Part shown: positions 7,761 through 19,108 of the stretch, one piece after another
How positions within the stretch are numbered: position 1 is the first letter of the stretch
Layout: every line of letters begins with the position of its first letter
Source: Sphingobacterium sp. R2
Lineage (GTDB): Bacteria; Bacteroidota; Bacteroidia; Sphingobacteriales; Sphingobacteriaceae
Assembly: GCF_040760075.1 (NCBI RefSeq)
Contig: NZ_CP142884.1
Span: forward strand, 3,658,001-3,722,000
Reading direction: 5' to 3'
Length of the DNA stretch: 64,000 nt
Position numbers and translations under genes: made by a program
Notes under the pieces: model-generated
Databases searched by the model: none
What the model was told of the DNA's origin: nothing
Seen by the model: the letters and a program-made list of their open reading frames with translations, nothing else

Positions 7761-8411
7761 ATGGAAGCGATAAGGAAAGTTCAAATCACGCTATATTTTG
7801 TCTTGATTACTGTATTTAATGGTTATGCACAGTCAAAACATCTGCTTTTTAAAACCGAATTCGGTAATTTTAAAGTTGTTCTTTATGACTATACACCTCA
7901 TCATCGTGATTTAATTTTGCGTTCAATTCGAGATCATGTTTATCACGACGCTTTATTTAATCGGATTATCGAAAATTTTGTTGTACAGGGCGGAGAGCAT
8001 GATATAGATATTGCAAAACGTGAGGCTGCAGATCCTCTTCATCAACAGCCACGGCTGACAGCGGAATTCGACGATCGTGCTTTTCATAAAATGGGAGCAC
8101 TTGGCGCGGGACGAGACGGGAACCCCGAAAAGGCATCTTTTTTGAATCAAATCTATTTTGTTGTGGGGAAGAAAATTACAGCAGCGGAACTCCACAGTTT
8201 GGAATTAAAGAAAGGTATAAAATATACTGCTGCACAAAGGAAAGAGTACCTTACCAATGGTGGGCAGCCCAGACTGGATCATGATTTTACTGTTTTTGGT
8301 GAAATTTATGAAGGTTTTGAGGTAATCATGAAAATTAGCCAGCTAAAAACGGACAATCAAGATTATCCACTTCAAAAAGTGCCTTTCGAGATTGTCGAGA
8401 TTAGTAAATAA
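7761..8411 (+). CDS. Secreted cyclophilin-type peptidyl-prolyl cis-trans isomerase
   Basis: 216 residues. A signal peptide (about 1-23, cleavage after GYAQ) points to the periplasm. The cyclophilin fold starts with FKTEFGNFKVVLYDYTP, followed by FNRIIENFVVQGGEHD, the counterpart of the family FHRVIxxFMIQGG core; the catalytic Arg (IIEN in place of the usual RVIK) is not clearly conserved. The MGALGAGRDGNPEKASFLNQIYFV stretch gives the usual QFFI-like strand, and DFTVFGEIYEGFEVI the VFG-V-G end. A central insert (about 150-175) includes KGIKYTAAQRKEYL, as in several Bacteroidota homologues. Likely assists periplasmic or outer-membrane protein folding. Isolated gene. Confidence 0.88.
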   Translation: MEAIRKVQITLYFVLITVFNGYAQSKHLLFKTEFGNFKVVLYDYTPHHRDLILRSIRDHVYHDALFNRIIENFVVQGGEHDIDIAKREAADPLHQQPRLTAEFDDRAFHKMGALGAGRDGNPEKASFLNQIYFVVGKKITAAELHSLELKKGIKYTAAQRKEYLTNGGQPRLDHDFTVFGEIYEGFEVIMKISQLKTDNQDYPLQKVPFEIVEISK

Positions 8412-8421
8412 TTTTATAAAT

Positions 8422-8457
8422 CCTTACTGGACGTCGTATGAAGCGGATCCAGCAAGG
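8422..8457. terminator. Weak hairpin between convergent genes
   Basis: CCTT-a-CTGGA pairs with TCCAG-c-AAGG across a 16-nt loop, between the convergent stops at 8411 and 8472. There is no clear T-run, so terminator function is uncertain. Confidence 0.3.
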
Positions 8458-8471
8458 GGCTGTTTGTGAAG

Positions 8472-9311
8472 TTAAAAAGCGACTTTTTTAGGGTCCGATC
8501 CAGAAAACCCCATTTCAGGTAAATCGAGGATAGTTTTGATATCGCTTGCTGTCAGCTCAAAATCGTCGATAGCTAAATTTCGTTTTATATTATCGGGATT
8601 GGTTGATTTTGGCAGCGGCAAGATGCCCTGAGATAAGGCAAATTTGATACAGATTTGTCCAACACTTGTATTCTTTTCCTTAGCCAGTGCAACGAGTGTT
8701 TCATCCTGTAATATTCTGCCCGAACCCAGGGGTGACCAAGCCTGAACAAGGATGTCATTGGATTGGCAGAGCGCCACGGTATCTTTCTGAAGATAACCCG
8801 GATGAAATTCAATTTGGTTCACGGCAGGTACGATTGTCGCTGACTCCAATAATTTGGCCAGGTAGTCTTTTGGGAAATTACTCACACCGATCGCTTTTAT
8901 TTTTCCCTGTTGATACAGATGCTCAAAAGCTCGCCAGGTGTCCGCATTGATGTCAGCCCAGTTTGCAAATTGTGTTTCATTGGCTGGCCAGTGAATCAGG
9001 TAAAGATCGAGATAGTCCAATTGTAGATCGCTGAGTGATTTTTCAAATGCAGCAATTGTCTTATCGTATCCACGTTCGGTATTCCAGAGTTTTGTTGTAA
9101 TAAACAGTGAATTACGATCTATACCACTGTCTTTTATAGCCTTCCCAACACTCTTTTCGTTTCCATATATAGCTGCAGTGTCAATATGTGTGTATCCAGC
9201 GGCAAGAGCTTCTTTAACTGCCTGATAAGCTTCTTCGCCCTCGGGAATTTGCCAAGTTCCAAATCCAATTGCCGGAATTTCAATTCCATTGTTCAATTTG
9301 AATGTTTTCAT
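8472..9311 (-). CDS. Aldo-keto reductase, 2,5-diketogluconate reductase type
   Basis: 279-residue NADPH-dependent reductase of the DkgA/DkgB (AKR5-like) group. Tetrad: Asp44 and Tyr49 (HIDTAAIYGNE), Lys74 (TTKLWN), His107 (YLIHWP). GVSNFPKDYL, PAVNQIEFHP and LPKSTNPDNIKRN are family hallmarks; the last binds the NADPH 2'-phosphate. It belongs to a different subgroup from the 346-residue reductase 0.9 kb away, so the two are not recent duplicates. Physiological substrate unknown; aldehydes or keto-sugars are likely. Confidence 0.93.
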   Translation of the reverse strand: MKTFKLNNGIEIPAIGFGTWQIPEGEEAYQAVKEALAAGYTHIDTAAIYGNEKSVGKAIKDSGIDRNSLFITTKLWNTERGYDKTIAAFEKSLSDLQLDYLDLYLIHWPANETQFANWADINADTWRAFEHLYQQGKIKAIGVSNFPKDYLAKLLESATIVPAVNQIEFHPGYLQKDTVALCQSNDILVQAWSPLGSGRILQDETLVALAKEKNTSVGQICIKFALSQGILPLPKSTNPDNIKRNLAIDDFELTASDIKTILDLPEMGFSGSDPKKVAF

Positions 9312-9578
9312 TGTCAGTTGTGTTTTTTAATTTGAGCTAAAATAGGATTTCGCCTGTAGTATCCGGTCACTGAAATGTCAAGAGGGATACTTTTGGGCGG
9401 AGCTGAAGCGACTTATTCTGTATTGCCAAAATATATTTATTTTCACAATTTTATTGTCAAAAGGGGTGCAATTCCTCGTTAATTATGGCATTAATTCTTA
9501 TCTTTAGGCGAATTTTTGAGAAATTCAGATTTTTCAATGATTTCACATAGCATTAAAAATTAAACATATTTCTAATAG

Positions 9579-11804
<2,226 letters not shown>

Positions 11805-11821
11805 GCAGTAATTGTTTTCAT

Positions 11822-11861
11822 AAAAAAGAAGCGCAGTTCGTTTGATCTGGGCTTCTTTTTT
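11822..11861 (+). terminator. Intrinsic terminator of icd
   Basis: An AAAAAAGAAGC / GCTTCTTTTTT stem with an inner CAG/CTG extension and a T6 3' end, 18 nt past the icd stop codon. Symmetric A and T runs may also serve the minus-strand GH43 gene ending at 11890. Confidence 0.85.
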
Positions 11862-11889
11862 GTTGTTTGCAAAAAGTGTAGCAATTCCA

Positions 11890-12843
11890 CTAGTTTAATG
11901 GATGTTTGACACCTGTAAAGGTCATCTTAACAGGTATGATATGTCCGTTTTTGTCAAATTTCATTTCTTCGATGCAAGTTACTCGCTCGTTCGCTCCATC
12001 TTTGCCAAGCGGTCTACGGTGATAGACAATAAAATATTTGTCCTTGTTGGGTACTTTGATAACCGAATGATGACCCGCGCCAACGGCTACCTCGGGATCC
12101 CGTTCCAATATTGTCCCGATGCGCTCAAAAGGGCCAAAGGGCGAGTCGGCGATGGCATAAGCGACTTTGTAGTCGGGGCCTGTCCAGCCGCCTTCCGACC
12201 ACATGAAATAATATTTTCCATCTTTTATAAACATAAACGGTCCTTCGACGTAATCCTTAGGGGTGATTTCCTTGTAAAAGGTACCATCATCAAAAGGGAG
12301 CAAACCTGTGAAATCTGGTTTGAGTTTGACCATATTGCAGTGCTTCCAACCGCCATAATACATGTAGAAAGTGCCGTCTTTATCTTTGAAAACAAACTGA
12401 TCTATCGGCTGAGCGCCATTGATAATATCGTTGATTAGGGGTTTGCCCAATAGGTCGGTATAAGGGCCTTCTGGCTTGTCAGCCACAGCGACCCCAATGC
12501 CTCCGATCTCTCCCTGATGCACATCATTGGCTCCGAAAAACAGATAATATTTGCCCTTGTTTTCCAATACTGCAGGTGCCCACATGGCTTTTTTCGCCCA
12601 TTTAACGTTGCTGTTCTCCAAGATGCGGCTATGTTTTGTCCAGGTGGCCAAATCGGAAGATGAAAACGCGTCAAAGAATATCTGCTCTTCATAAGGCGCC
12701 GAATAGGTTGGGAATATCCAATATTTATTGCCATAGATAATGCCTTCAGGATCAGCGTAGTTTCCCGTGATAACAGGATTCTTCTGGGCAAAAAGTGTCG
12801 CGGTTAAAAGTAAGGTTGTCGATGTTAAAAATGTTTTAATCAT
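11890..12843 (-). CDS. Secreted glycoside hydrolase family 43 protein
   Basis: 317 residues with a signal peptide (about 1-19, ending LFAQ). Five-bladed beta-propeller GH43 enzyme, typically arabinofuranosidase, xylosidase or galactan-active. The general base Asp is in GNYADPEG near 30. The pKa-modulating Asp is in INGAQPIDQFVF and the acid Glu in YVEGPFMF, both in the expected order. GAGHHSVIKVP and YHRRPLGKDG are C-terminal blade signatures. Substrate cannot be told from sequence alone. The 253-bp upstream interval carries the first copy of a repeated small-RNA-like element on the opposite strand. Confidence 0.92.
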   Translation of the reverse strand: MIKTFLTSTTLLLTATLFAQKNPVITGNYADPEGIIYGNKYWIFPTYSAPYEEQIFFDAFSSSDLATWTKHSRILENSNVKWAKKAMWAPAVLENKGKYYLFFGANDVHQGEIGGIGVAVADKPEGPYTDLLGKPLINDIINGAQPIDQFVFKDKDGTFYMYYGGWKHCNMVKLKPDFTGLLPFDDGTFYKEITPKDYVEGPFMFIKDGKYYFMWSEGGWTGPDYKVAYAIADSPFGPFERIGTILERDPEVAVGAGHHSVIKVPNKDKYFIVYHRRPLGKDGANERVTCIEEMKFDKNGHIIPVKMTFTGVKHPLN

Positions 12844-13008
12844 TATGTCGGTTTAAACTTGTAAGGTACGGGATAGATTTGATTGGGATATGACTAAATG
12901 AATCATTTATATGACCATTTGTCTCATTGTTTTTTGAAATGTTAAAATTTTGTTAAAATATTATTATGCTTTCGATTGTTTCCGATTTATTTCACATATT
13001 TGTTTATG

Positions 13009-13098
13009 TCATTTCCAAATGGCATAAATACTTTTCATAAAATAGGTTAATAATATGGCTAAGATACCCAAAGTCTCCCAGACTTTGGGTGTTTTTTT
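13009..13098 (+). ncRNA. Candidate small RNA, copy A of a two-copy family
   Basis: The 27 nt at 13026-13052 (beginning AAATACTTTTCA) are identical to 39848-39874. After a 1-2 nt difference both copies continue TATGGCTAAGA. Each then has its own hairpin: here ACCCAAAGTCT / AGACTTTGGGT (11 bp, loop CCC) at 13066-13090, followed by T7. No plus-strand gene follows before 14030, so this is not an obvious attenuator. A -7-like CATATTTG at 12995-13002 would start a transcript near 13009. The T-run overlaps the stop codon of the convergent META-domain gene. Start and strand are inferred; the repeat and hairpin are seen directly. Confidence 0.5.
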
Positions 13099-13990
13099 AT
13101 TCTCGCTCCAACCCAAAAATCATTACTAGTTTTCTGTCGTTATATAAATTTAAGGTTTGTTCGGCTATGTCAAATTGAATTTGTTTTTGTTCAAAAATTT
13201 GAAAAAAGTCATTTTCGATATTTATCCCATTGCAGGCGCGCATGGTGCTTGCTAGATGTAGAAAGCTGATTTTATCGTCTTTAATGGCAAAATTTCCCCA
13301 AAAATTATTGCATCCCGTTGTGCCGGTAATCGTGCTATTTTTGGCATCGAACCCGATACTTGCTTTGCTGGAGCTGACATCCTTTCCATTTAGCTGAAGT
13401 AGATTCCATTTAAAACGAGCAAGAAATGTGGCCACACTGGGCAGTTCATTTGCACGTTCTTTCGACAGGACTTCAATTAAACTATAACTGACGGAGTCTG
13501 TATCTTTTTGTTTCGTTTGTTTTACACGAATACGGTAACGGTAGCCTTCCTTGTAATCGAAACCTTGAATTGTTGACGTGAGGTATTCCCATTTATTCCT
13601 TTTGTCAGATTTTACCTGCAGACATTTCAGTTTGCCAAGGCTCTGGGCATTCACGTAGTTTTCTCCAACTTCCCATGTGGCCACCGCTGTATTTTCCGAT
13701 AGTGATTTTGTAATCGTTTTGGCTAAGGTATATGTCGAATGTGAACCGTTTTGACGTTTGAGGATCCTGATGTCGTAGTCAAATTTGGGGTCATAATCAA
13801 ATTGCAAGATTTCGGCATAGAATTTCTCCCAATCTTTGCTGTTGTAGTATTTGACAAGATACGGCGGTGTTTGCTGAAGACCTGATTTTACTTTTACGCG
13901 AAATGAAGAGCTCTGGGCAAGTAAGCTTTGACAGGGGAGTAAGAGTGTTAAAAAAAGGAGCAATGAACTGTATGTGGAAGGCTTCTTCAT
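13097..13990 (-). CDS. Secreted META-domain protein with two DUF4377 domains
   Basis: 297 residues with a signal peptide (about 1-25, ending LLAQ). Two DUF4377-like repeats follow: about 30-85 ending FDYDPKFDYDIRILK, and about 105-170 with LKCLQVK, FDYKEGYRYRIRV. The C-terminal 105 residues are a META/HslJ domain (WNLLQLNGKDV, GTTGCNNFWGNF, MRACNG near the paired Cys). HslJ-like proteins are heat-shock or envelope-stress factors of unclear biochemistry. DUF4377 plus META is a common Bacteroidota combination. No enzymatic role is predicted. Transcribed away from the next gene, which begins 39 nt past its start on the other strand. Confidence 0.85.
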   Translation of the reverse strand: MKKPSTYSSLLLFLTLLLPCQSLLAQSSSFRVKVKSGLQQTPPYLVKYYNSKDWEKFYAEILQFDYDPKFDYDIRILKRQNGSHSTYTLAKTITKSLSENTAVATWEVGENYVNAQSLGKLKCLQVKSDKRNKWEYLTSTIQGFDYKEGYRYRIRVKQTKQKDTDSVSYSLIEVLSKERANELPSVATFLARFKWNLLQLNGKDVSSSKASIGFDAKNSTITGTTGCNNFWGNFAIKDDKISFLHLASTMRACNGINIENDFFQIFEQKQIQFDIAEQTLNLYNDRKLVMIFGLERE

Positions 13991-14029
13991 AATTAGAATG
14001 TAAATATCAATAAAAACGTATCTTTAAAC

Positions 14030-14911
14030 ATGAATATTGCACGGGTGAATCTGTGCCTGCTACTTGTATTTTCTCTGTTAAGTCTGCAGGTTTACAGCCA
14101 AAATAGGAAGGATTATTTTAAAACGCAAATTGCCCTTGGGGAATTGACGGATCCACAACTGAAAGAGGTGTCGGGTATCACGCCGGCTTATCGGGAGGGC
14201 AATTTTTGGGTGCATAACGATAATGGTGATGGTGCAACTATTTATTTAATTGATCGTCAGGCCAAACTACTGAAGACGTTTTCACTCGAAGGGGTATCTG
14301 TCGTCGACTGTGAGGATATCGATCGGGTGAAAATTGGGGACACCTATTTTATCGTCCTTGCGGACATCGGAAACAATAGCGGGAAAAGAACCTGGACATG
14401 CCTGTATGTATTTCCTGAGCCTCAGGCTGATGATCCTGGGCTTATTCCGAAAAAGTCAATTCGGGCGATCTTTCTTAAATTTCCGGGCCAGAAACGTTTA
14501 GATGCCGAATCGATTATGATTGATCCAATAGACAAAATGTTGTATGTAATATCTAAACGTGAATTTCGATCGACTGTTTATTCCGCAGCGGTATTTACAA
14601 ATTCTAAACAGCAGTATTTTACCTTAAATAGCGTAGCGGAGCTCCCATTTACTTTTGCTACTGCTGCCGCTATAGATCCGACCGGTACACAGTTGCTCGT
14701 AAAGAATATTACCCATATTTTCTATTGGCAGAGGAACTGGAGTGAATCCTGGAAACAGGTACTCCAACAAAAGCCAGCTATTCTGCCTTATCAGGTGGAG
14801 CCACAAGGGGAAGCGATAGCTTTCGATAGCAAGGGAAATGGATTTTATACAATTAGCGAGCGTCCATTTGGTTTAAAATCCTATCTTTATTTTTTTGAAA
14901 GAAATCAATAA
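14030..14911 (+). CDS. Secreted beta-propeller-like protein of unknown function
   Basis: 293 residues with a signal peptide (about 1-23, ending VYSQ). The body contains blade-like segments: VSGITPAYREGNFWVHNDNG, DCEDIDRVKIGDTYFIVLADIGNN, LDAESIMIDPIDKMLYVISKRE and PQGEAIAFDSKGNGFYTISE. This pattern resembles phytase-like / SdiA-regulated-type propellers, but no active-site residues can be named. Divergent from the META-domain gene (39 nt between starts) and followed closely by an esterase gene, so it may be cotranscribed with that. I do not recognise a precise family. Confidence 0.75.
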   Translation: MNIARVNLCLLLVFSLLSLQVYSQNRKDYFKTQIALGELTDPQLKEVSGITPAYREGNFWVHNDNGDGATIYLIDRQAKLLKTFSLEGVSVVDCEDIDRVKIGDTYFIVLADIGNNSGKRTWTCLYVFPEPQADDPGLIPKKSIRAIFLKFPGQKRLDAESIMIDPIDKMLYVISKREFRSTVYSAAVFTNSKQQYFTLNSVAELPFTFATAAAIDPTGTQLLVKNITHIFYWQRNWSESWKQVLQQKPAILPYQVEPQGEAIAFDSKGNGFYTISERPFGLKSYLYFFERNQ

Positions 14912-15014
14912 ATTTATGATAAACACTAGACCTATTTTCAGTTATTCGCTGCATAATTTTCATCAAACCGAGCCTATCAAAAACTGCCTATTTTGTTCAA
15001 GAGGTATTAGGCTT

Positions 15015-15842
15015 ATGTTAATTGCCTTCGTTTTATTTTTATGTACCCTCACGAACGCCTTTGCTGCCAAAGTGGACACCTTGTCCATTCAGAGCCCATC
15101 CATGGGAAAGGCAATTAAGACTGTCGTAATTCTTCCTCAAAGTTACTCGAACAAAGTCAGCTATCCCGTCCTCTACCTGTTGCATGGTTATTCCGGTAAT
15201 TACAGTAACTGGGTCAAGAATTCCAGTATAAGCACATTGGCAGATCAATATGGTTATATGGTGGTATGTCCTGACGGTGGTTTTGGAAGCTGGTACTGGG
15301 ATGTTGCGAATAATAAAAATTACCAATATGAAACTTTTGTGTCCAAAGAGCTGATCGATTATATGGATCAGCACTATTCGACGATCAAGGATCGGAGCGG
15401 AAGGGCAATTAGTGGTTTAAGTATGGGGGGGCACGGTGCGCTGTCTCTGGCCATAAAACATCAGGATAGCTACGGCGCTGCAGGAAGTACAGCTGGTGGA
15501 GTAGATTTTAGACCTTTTCCCTTAAACTGGGAAATTAAAGATCGCATTGGAAATTACGCTGATGTACCGCAAGAATGGGATAATCGTGTTGTTATTAATA
15601 TGGTTCCTAAATTAGTCAACAATAAACTTCGCTTAATCATCGACTGCGGTAAGGAAGATTTTTTCTACACTGTTAATGTTGCATTGCACGATAAATTAAT
15701 GTACCATAATATAAATCATACTTTTATTACAAGTGAAGGCGGGCACAATTGGGAGTACTGGTCACGTTCAATAGTTTATCAAATGGCTTTTTTTAAAGGA
15801 TATTTTGATCAAGCAAAGAAAAGTGAAAAGAAAAATGGATAA
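15015..15842 (+). CDS. Secreted esterase, EstA/esterase-D family (PF00756)
   Basis: About 275 residues from the ATG at 15015, chosen because it gives a clean signal peptide (LIAFVLFLCTLTNAFA) and has AGAGG upstream. An in-frame ATG at 14916 would add 33 unlikely residues and overlaps less well with secretion. Alpha/beta-hydrolase: oxyanion loop YLLHGYSGNYSNW, nucleophile elbow SGLSMGGHGALS (Ser is the catalytic residue), acid Asp in LIIDCGKEDFF, His in SEGGHNWEYW. The family includes feruloyl and acetylxylan esterases and S-formylglutathione hydrolases. Secretion and the nearby glycosidases suggest a polysaccharide-linked esterase. Substrate unproven. Confidence 0.88.
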   Translation: MLIAFVLFLCTLTNAFAAKVDTLSIQSPSMGKAIKTVVILPQSYSNKVSYPVLYLLHGYSGNYSNWVKNSSISTLADQYGYMVVCPDGGFGSWYWDVANNKNYQYETFVSKELIDYMDQHYSTIKDRSGRAISGLSMGGHGALSLAIKHQDSYGAAGSTAGGVDFRPFPLNWEIKDRIGNYADVPQEWDNRVVINMVPKLVNNKLRLIIDCGKEDFFYTVNVALHDKLMYHNINHTFITSEGGHNWEYWSRSIVYQMAFFKGYFDQAKKSEKKNG

Positions 15843-15845
15843 AAA

Positions 15846-15876
15846 TTTGGCATAAATGAATAAAATGCTATTTTTG
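15846..15876 (+). promoter_or_regulatory. Bacteroidota-type promoter ahead of the TonB receptor gene
   Basis: TTTG (15846-15849), then 19 bp, then TATTTTTG (15869-15876), the same architecture as both tRNA promoters. Transcription would begin near 15882 and meet a hairpin terminator at 15918-15944 before the receptor ATG at 15980. Confidence 0.65.
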
Positions 15877-15917
15877 TTAAACAGAGAACTTAACTAACAA
15901 ATTATAAACTTATTATT

Positions 15918-15944
15918 AAGCCTTACAAATTGTAAGGCTTTTTT
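15918..15944 (+). terminator. Intrinsic terminator inside the TonB receptor leader
   Basis: AAGCCTTACAA / TTGTAAGGCTT, an 11-bp perfect stem followed by T6. It ends the esterase transcript. Because a promoter lies between the esterase stop and this hairpin, it could also attenuate the receptor gene or end a roughly 60-nt RNA. Confidence 0.8.
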
Positions 15945-15979
15945 ATTATTTTCAGCAAAATTTTTGACTTCACTCGATT

Positions 15980-18304
15980 ATGTTTAAGCCTATAAAGGTT
16001 GTTTTTTGTTTTTCTTCCATTTTGTTCTGCGTGCAGCAGGCATATAGCCAACAGTCTAAGTCTATTTCTGGGTTCGTTAGGGACAGTATTAGTGGTGAAA
16101 ATATTATTGGTGCCGTAATACGAAATGATACTGAAAAGAAATCCACCGCTTCAAATAAATATGGTTTTTTTAGCTTGTCGCTTCGTGATGGAAGCAAACC
16201 GATGGAGGTTTCTTCTGTAGGTTATAAGACCAAAGTATTCTCTGTTCAATTTGATAAGGACTCTACGTATATTATTCAGTTGGTGCCAGAAGAAAATCAA
16301 CTGGCGGAAGTGACGGTAACAGGAAATAGACGGAAATCCATTAAGGATCTGACTCCCGGGCTTACCCAGTTCAGTCCAAAAGAAATTGAAAAGGTTCCTG
16401 TATTATTTGGGGAAAAGGATATTCTAAAAACCATTCAGCTATTTCCGGGAGTGACCAGTGGTGGTGAAGGAAGCAGTAATTTTTACGTGCGTGGCGGTGG
16501 TGGCGACCAAAATCTAATCTTATTGGACGAAGCGCCTGTATATAATAGCTCGCACTTGTTCGGTTTTTTCTCAACATTTAATTCCGATGCGATCAAGGAT
16601 GTTAATTTCTATAAGGGGGGCGTTCCAGCTCAATATGGAGGTAAAATATCCTCGGTAATGGAAATAACAACCCTGGATGGAAATAATCAGCATTTCAATG
16701 TGGAAGGTGGGTTGGGGCTTATCGCTTCGAGGCTTAAACTGGAGGGGCCGATTCAAAAAGGCAAGAGCTCATTTATGATCTCCGGTAGACGTACTTATGC
16801 TGATCTTTTCTTAAAGCTTTCAAGTGATGAGAATATTAAGAAGAGTGCGCTCTTTTTTTATGACCTCAATGCAAAATTAAATTATCGCATCAATGATAAG
16901 AATACACTTTACTTGTCTGGATATTTCGGCAAGGATGCGATGGCTTATCATGATTTGTTTGACTTCAATTGGGGAAATGCGACTGCAACCATGCGCTGGA
17001 ACCATGTGTGGAGCAATAGGTTGTTTAGCAATACTACGCTTATTTTTAGCAAATTCAATTATCAGGTTAAGATTGAGGATGATAACAACTTTAAAATCCG
17101 TTCAGACATCTTTAATTATAATTTTAAACAAGATTTCCAATACAATCTTTCGGACCGTCACAATCTAAAATTTGGATTGCAGGCAGCCTTGCAGGAAATC
17201 CGACCGGCAAGTATCGAAGCTGGCGAAGATTCGAAGGTGAATTCATTGCAAATTCAACATCGCAAGGGTGCTGATGTTGCTGCTTATTTAACCGATGACT
17301 GGTCTATTACCGATCGTTTAAAATTAAATTACGGACTGAGGGCATCCGCTTACGCAACATTGGGGCCGGGTACATTTTATACCTTCGATTCTGCAGGTGA
17401 GGCCGTAGATTCTACCTATGTGGGAAATGGCAAGTTGGGTAAAAAGTACTTCTATCTGGAACCTCGCGTTTCCTTAAACTACGCTATCAATGATTTAACG
17501 ACGTTAAAGGCTTCTTTTAATACCAATGTTCAGTATCTGCATCAATTGAGCAATACAACCAGTAGTCTTCCTACAGATCAATATGTACTGAGCAATAATA
17601 CGATTAAACCCCAGCTATCCAATCAGTATTCGCTTGGTTACTTTCGGAATTTTGCATCCAACAGATATGAATTCTCTGTTGAAGGTTATTACCGAGATTT
17701 AAAGAACCAGATTGATTATAGGAATGGCGCCGATCTACAGGCAAATGAATTGCTGGAAGGAGAATTGCTGTTTGGAAAAGGTAGAGCGTACGGTATTGAA
17801 TGGTTTCTGAAAAAGAGACTGGGGCGATTTAGCGGCTGGCTGAGTTATACTTTATCCAAAAGTGAGCGGCAATTTGAACAAATTAATGATGGTCAATGGT
17901 TTAACGCACGTCAGGACAAAACGCATAATATAGCTATTGTAGCGCAGTATCAGTTAAATCCGAAGTGGAATTTAAGCGCGAATTTCGTATACTATACAGG
18001 AGACGCTGTAACGATGCCCGCGGGGAAATATTTTGTTGACGATCGTACGATCTTTTATTACGATAAAAGAAATGGGCAGCGGATGCCTGCTTATCACCGC
18101 CTGGATTTGGCAGCAACTTATGATATTAAGCGGACAAAGAATAGCTACTCGAGCTTGTCGTTTGGTCTTTATAATGCTTATAATCGAAAAAATGCTTATT
18201 TGATCGACTTTAGAGAAAAAGAAGGGCAATCCAATGTCACCGAGATTTATCGGATAGCATTATTTGGGACGATCCCATCGATTACTTGGAATTTTAAATT
18301 TTAG
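15980..18304 (+). CDS. TonB-dependent outer-membrane receptor (DUF4249-partnered)
   Basis: 774 residues. Signal peptide about 1-24 (ending AYSQ), then a carboxypeptidase-regulatory-like domain (about 28-108, SGFVRDSISGENIIGAVI). The plug lies at about 130-235 (LKTIQLFPGVTSGGEGSSNF, YVRGGGGDQNLILLDEAPVY) and a 22-strand-type barrel runs to the C-terminal Phe (ITWNFKF). It imports a ligand across the outer membrane using TonB energy. The DUF4249 lipoprotein begins 6 nt after its stop, the usual pairing; the ligand of such pairs is mostly unknown. Not a SusC: there is no SusD partner. Expression is probably controlled through the leader terminator at 15918-15944. Confidence 0.94.
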   Translation: MFKPIKVVFCFSSILFCVQQAYSQQSKSISGFVRDSISGENIIGAVIRNDTEKKSTASNKYGFFSLSLRDGSKPMEVSSVGYKTKVFSVQFDKDSTYIIQLVPEENQLAEVTVTGNRRKSIKDLTPGLTQFSPKEIEKVPVLFGEKDILKTIQLFPGVTSGGEGSSNFYVRGGGGDQNLILLDEAPVYNSSHLFGFFSTFNSDAIKDVNFYKGGVPAQYGGKISSVMEITTLDGNNQHFNVEGGLGLIASRLKLEGPIQKGKSSFMISGRRTYADLFLKLSSDENIKKSALFFYDLNAKLNYRINDKNTLYLSGYFGKDAMAYHDLFDFNWGNATATMRWNHVWSNRLFSNTTLIFSKFNYQVKIEDDNNFKIRSDIFNYNFKQDFQYNLSDRHNLKFGLQAALQEIRPASIEAGEDSKVNSLQIQHRKGADVAAYLTDDWSITDRLKLNYGLRASAYATLGPGTFYTFDSAGEAVDSTYVGNGKLGKKYFYLEPRVSLNYAINDLTTLKASFNTNVQYLHQLSNTTSSLPTDQYVLSNNTIKPQLSNQYSLGYFRNFASNRYEFSVEGYYRDLKNQIDYRNGADLQANELLEGELLFGKGRAYGIEWFLKKRLGRFSGWLSYTLSKSERQFEQINDGQWFNARQDKTHNIAIVAQYQLNPKWNLSANFVYYTGDAVTMPAGKYFVDDRTIFYYDKRNGQRMPAYHRLDLAATYDIKRTKNSYSSLSFGLYNAYNRKNAYLIDFREKEGQSNVTEIYRIALFGTIPSITWNFKF

Positions 18305-18310
18305 CAAAGA

Positions 18311-19108
18311 ATGAAGAAGATATTAGGAGTTATAGCTGTTGCATTATTTACTTTAGGGAGCTGCGAGGACAAAATAGATTTGGAACTGCCCGAAAATACA
18401 GGTCAATTGGTTATCACCGCAGATTTGATGGTTTCGGATCAACAACATGAGATTAGTATACAGAAGGTTGTAAGCATTAAAGACTCTCTATTTTCTCCGA
18501 TAACAGATGCGGAGGTGAGCGTTAAGAATATGCAAAATAATCGCACTTATATGTTTCAAGCGGGAGCTGATGGGCTGTATACCAATAAAACATTACGGTT
18601 ACAGGAAAAGGTCACTTACCAGTTGCAGGTAAAGACCGCTGATGGAAGGGAGATCCAAGGGGTATCAAAGGTTCCCAGCTATGTGGATGTGGATTCTATT
18701 GGGCTTTCAGAGCGAATTATTTTTACTGACACGATTTACTATCCGACCCTCGTATTTATCGATCCACCGGAAAAAGGTAACTATTATAAGTATAAAATGT
18801 CGGTCAATGGAGGTAAATTACGTTTTATTGATGTCTTTAACGATAAGTATAACAATGGCTTAGAGGTGCAGCACGATATTGTCGACCGTGATAGAGATTT
18901 GAAAGTTGGTGATCGCGTGCGTATCCTACGTCAATGTATCGATGTAGGCGCCTACAATTACTGGAATAGTTTTCAAATGATTAATCCCGGTTCGGCTTCA
19001 CCATCTAATCCGATTTCAAATTTAAGCAACAATGCACTGGGGTATTTCAGTGTCAGTGTAGGTAAATATTACGAATCTGAGGTGACGTTTGTTAGAAGTA
19101 AACCTTAA
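18311..19108 (+). CDS. DUF4249 family lipoprotein
   Basis: 265 residues. The lipobox LGSC places the acylated Cys near 18, followed by EDKIDLELPE, so it is a lipoprotein, probably facing the outside. The first half (LVITADLMVSDQQHEISIQKV, PITDAEVSVKN, YQLQVKTADG) is the Ig-like DUF4249 core. It sits 6 nt after the TonB receptor and is surely cotranscribed; it probably caps or assists ligand capture by that receptor, by analogy with other receptor/lipoprotein pairs. Its stop codon overlaps by 4 nt the stop of the convergent deacetylase gene. Confidence 0.88.
   Translation: MKKILGVIAVALFTLGSCEDKIDLELPENTGQLVITADLMVSDQQHEISIQKVVSIKDSLFSPITDAEVSVKNMQNNRTYMFQAGADGLYTNKTLRLQEKVTYQLQVKTADGREIQGVSKVPSYVDVDSIGLSERIIFTDTIYYPTLVFIDPPEKGNYYKYKMSVNGGKLRFIDVFNDKYNNGLEVQHDIVDRDRDLKVGDRVRILRQCIDVGAYNYWNSFQMINPGSASPSNPISNLSNNALGYFSVSVGKYYESEVTFVRSKP

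Noticed and set aside
13055..13131. Met-Ala-Lys micro-ORF in the repeated element as a protein gene
   Set aside because: It runs through the terminator hairpin, and the two copies diverge completely after the third codon, so an RNA role fits better. Still noted as an alternative.
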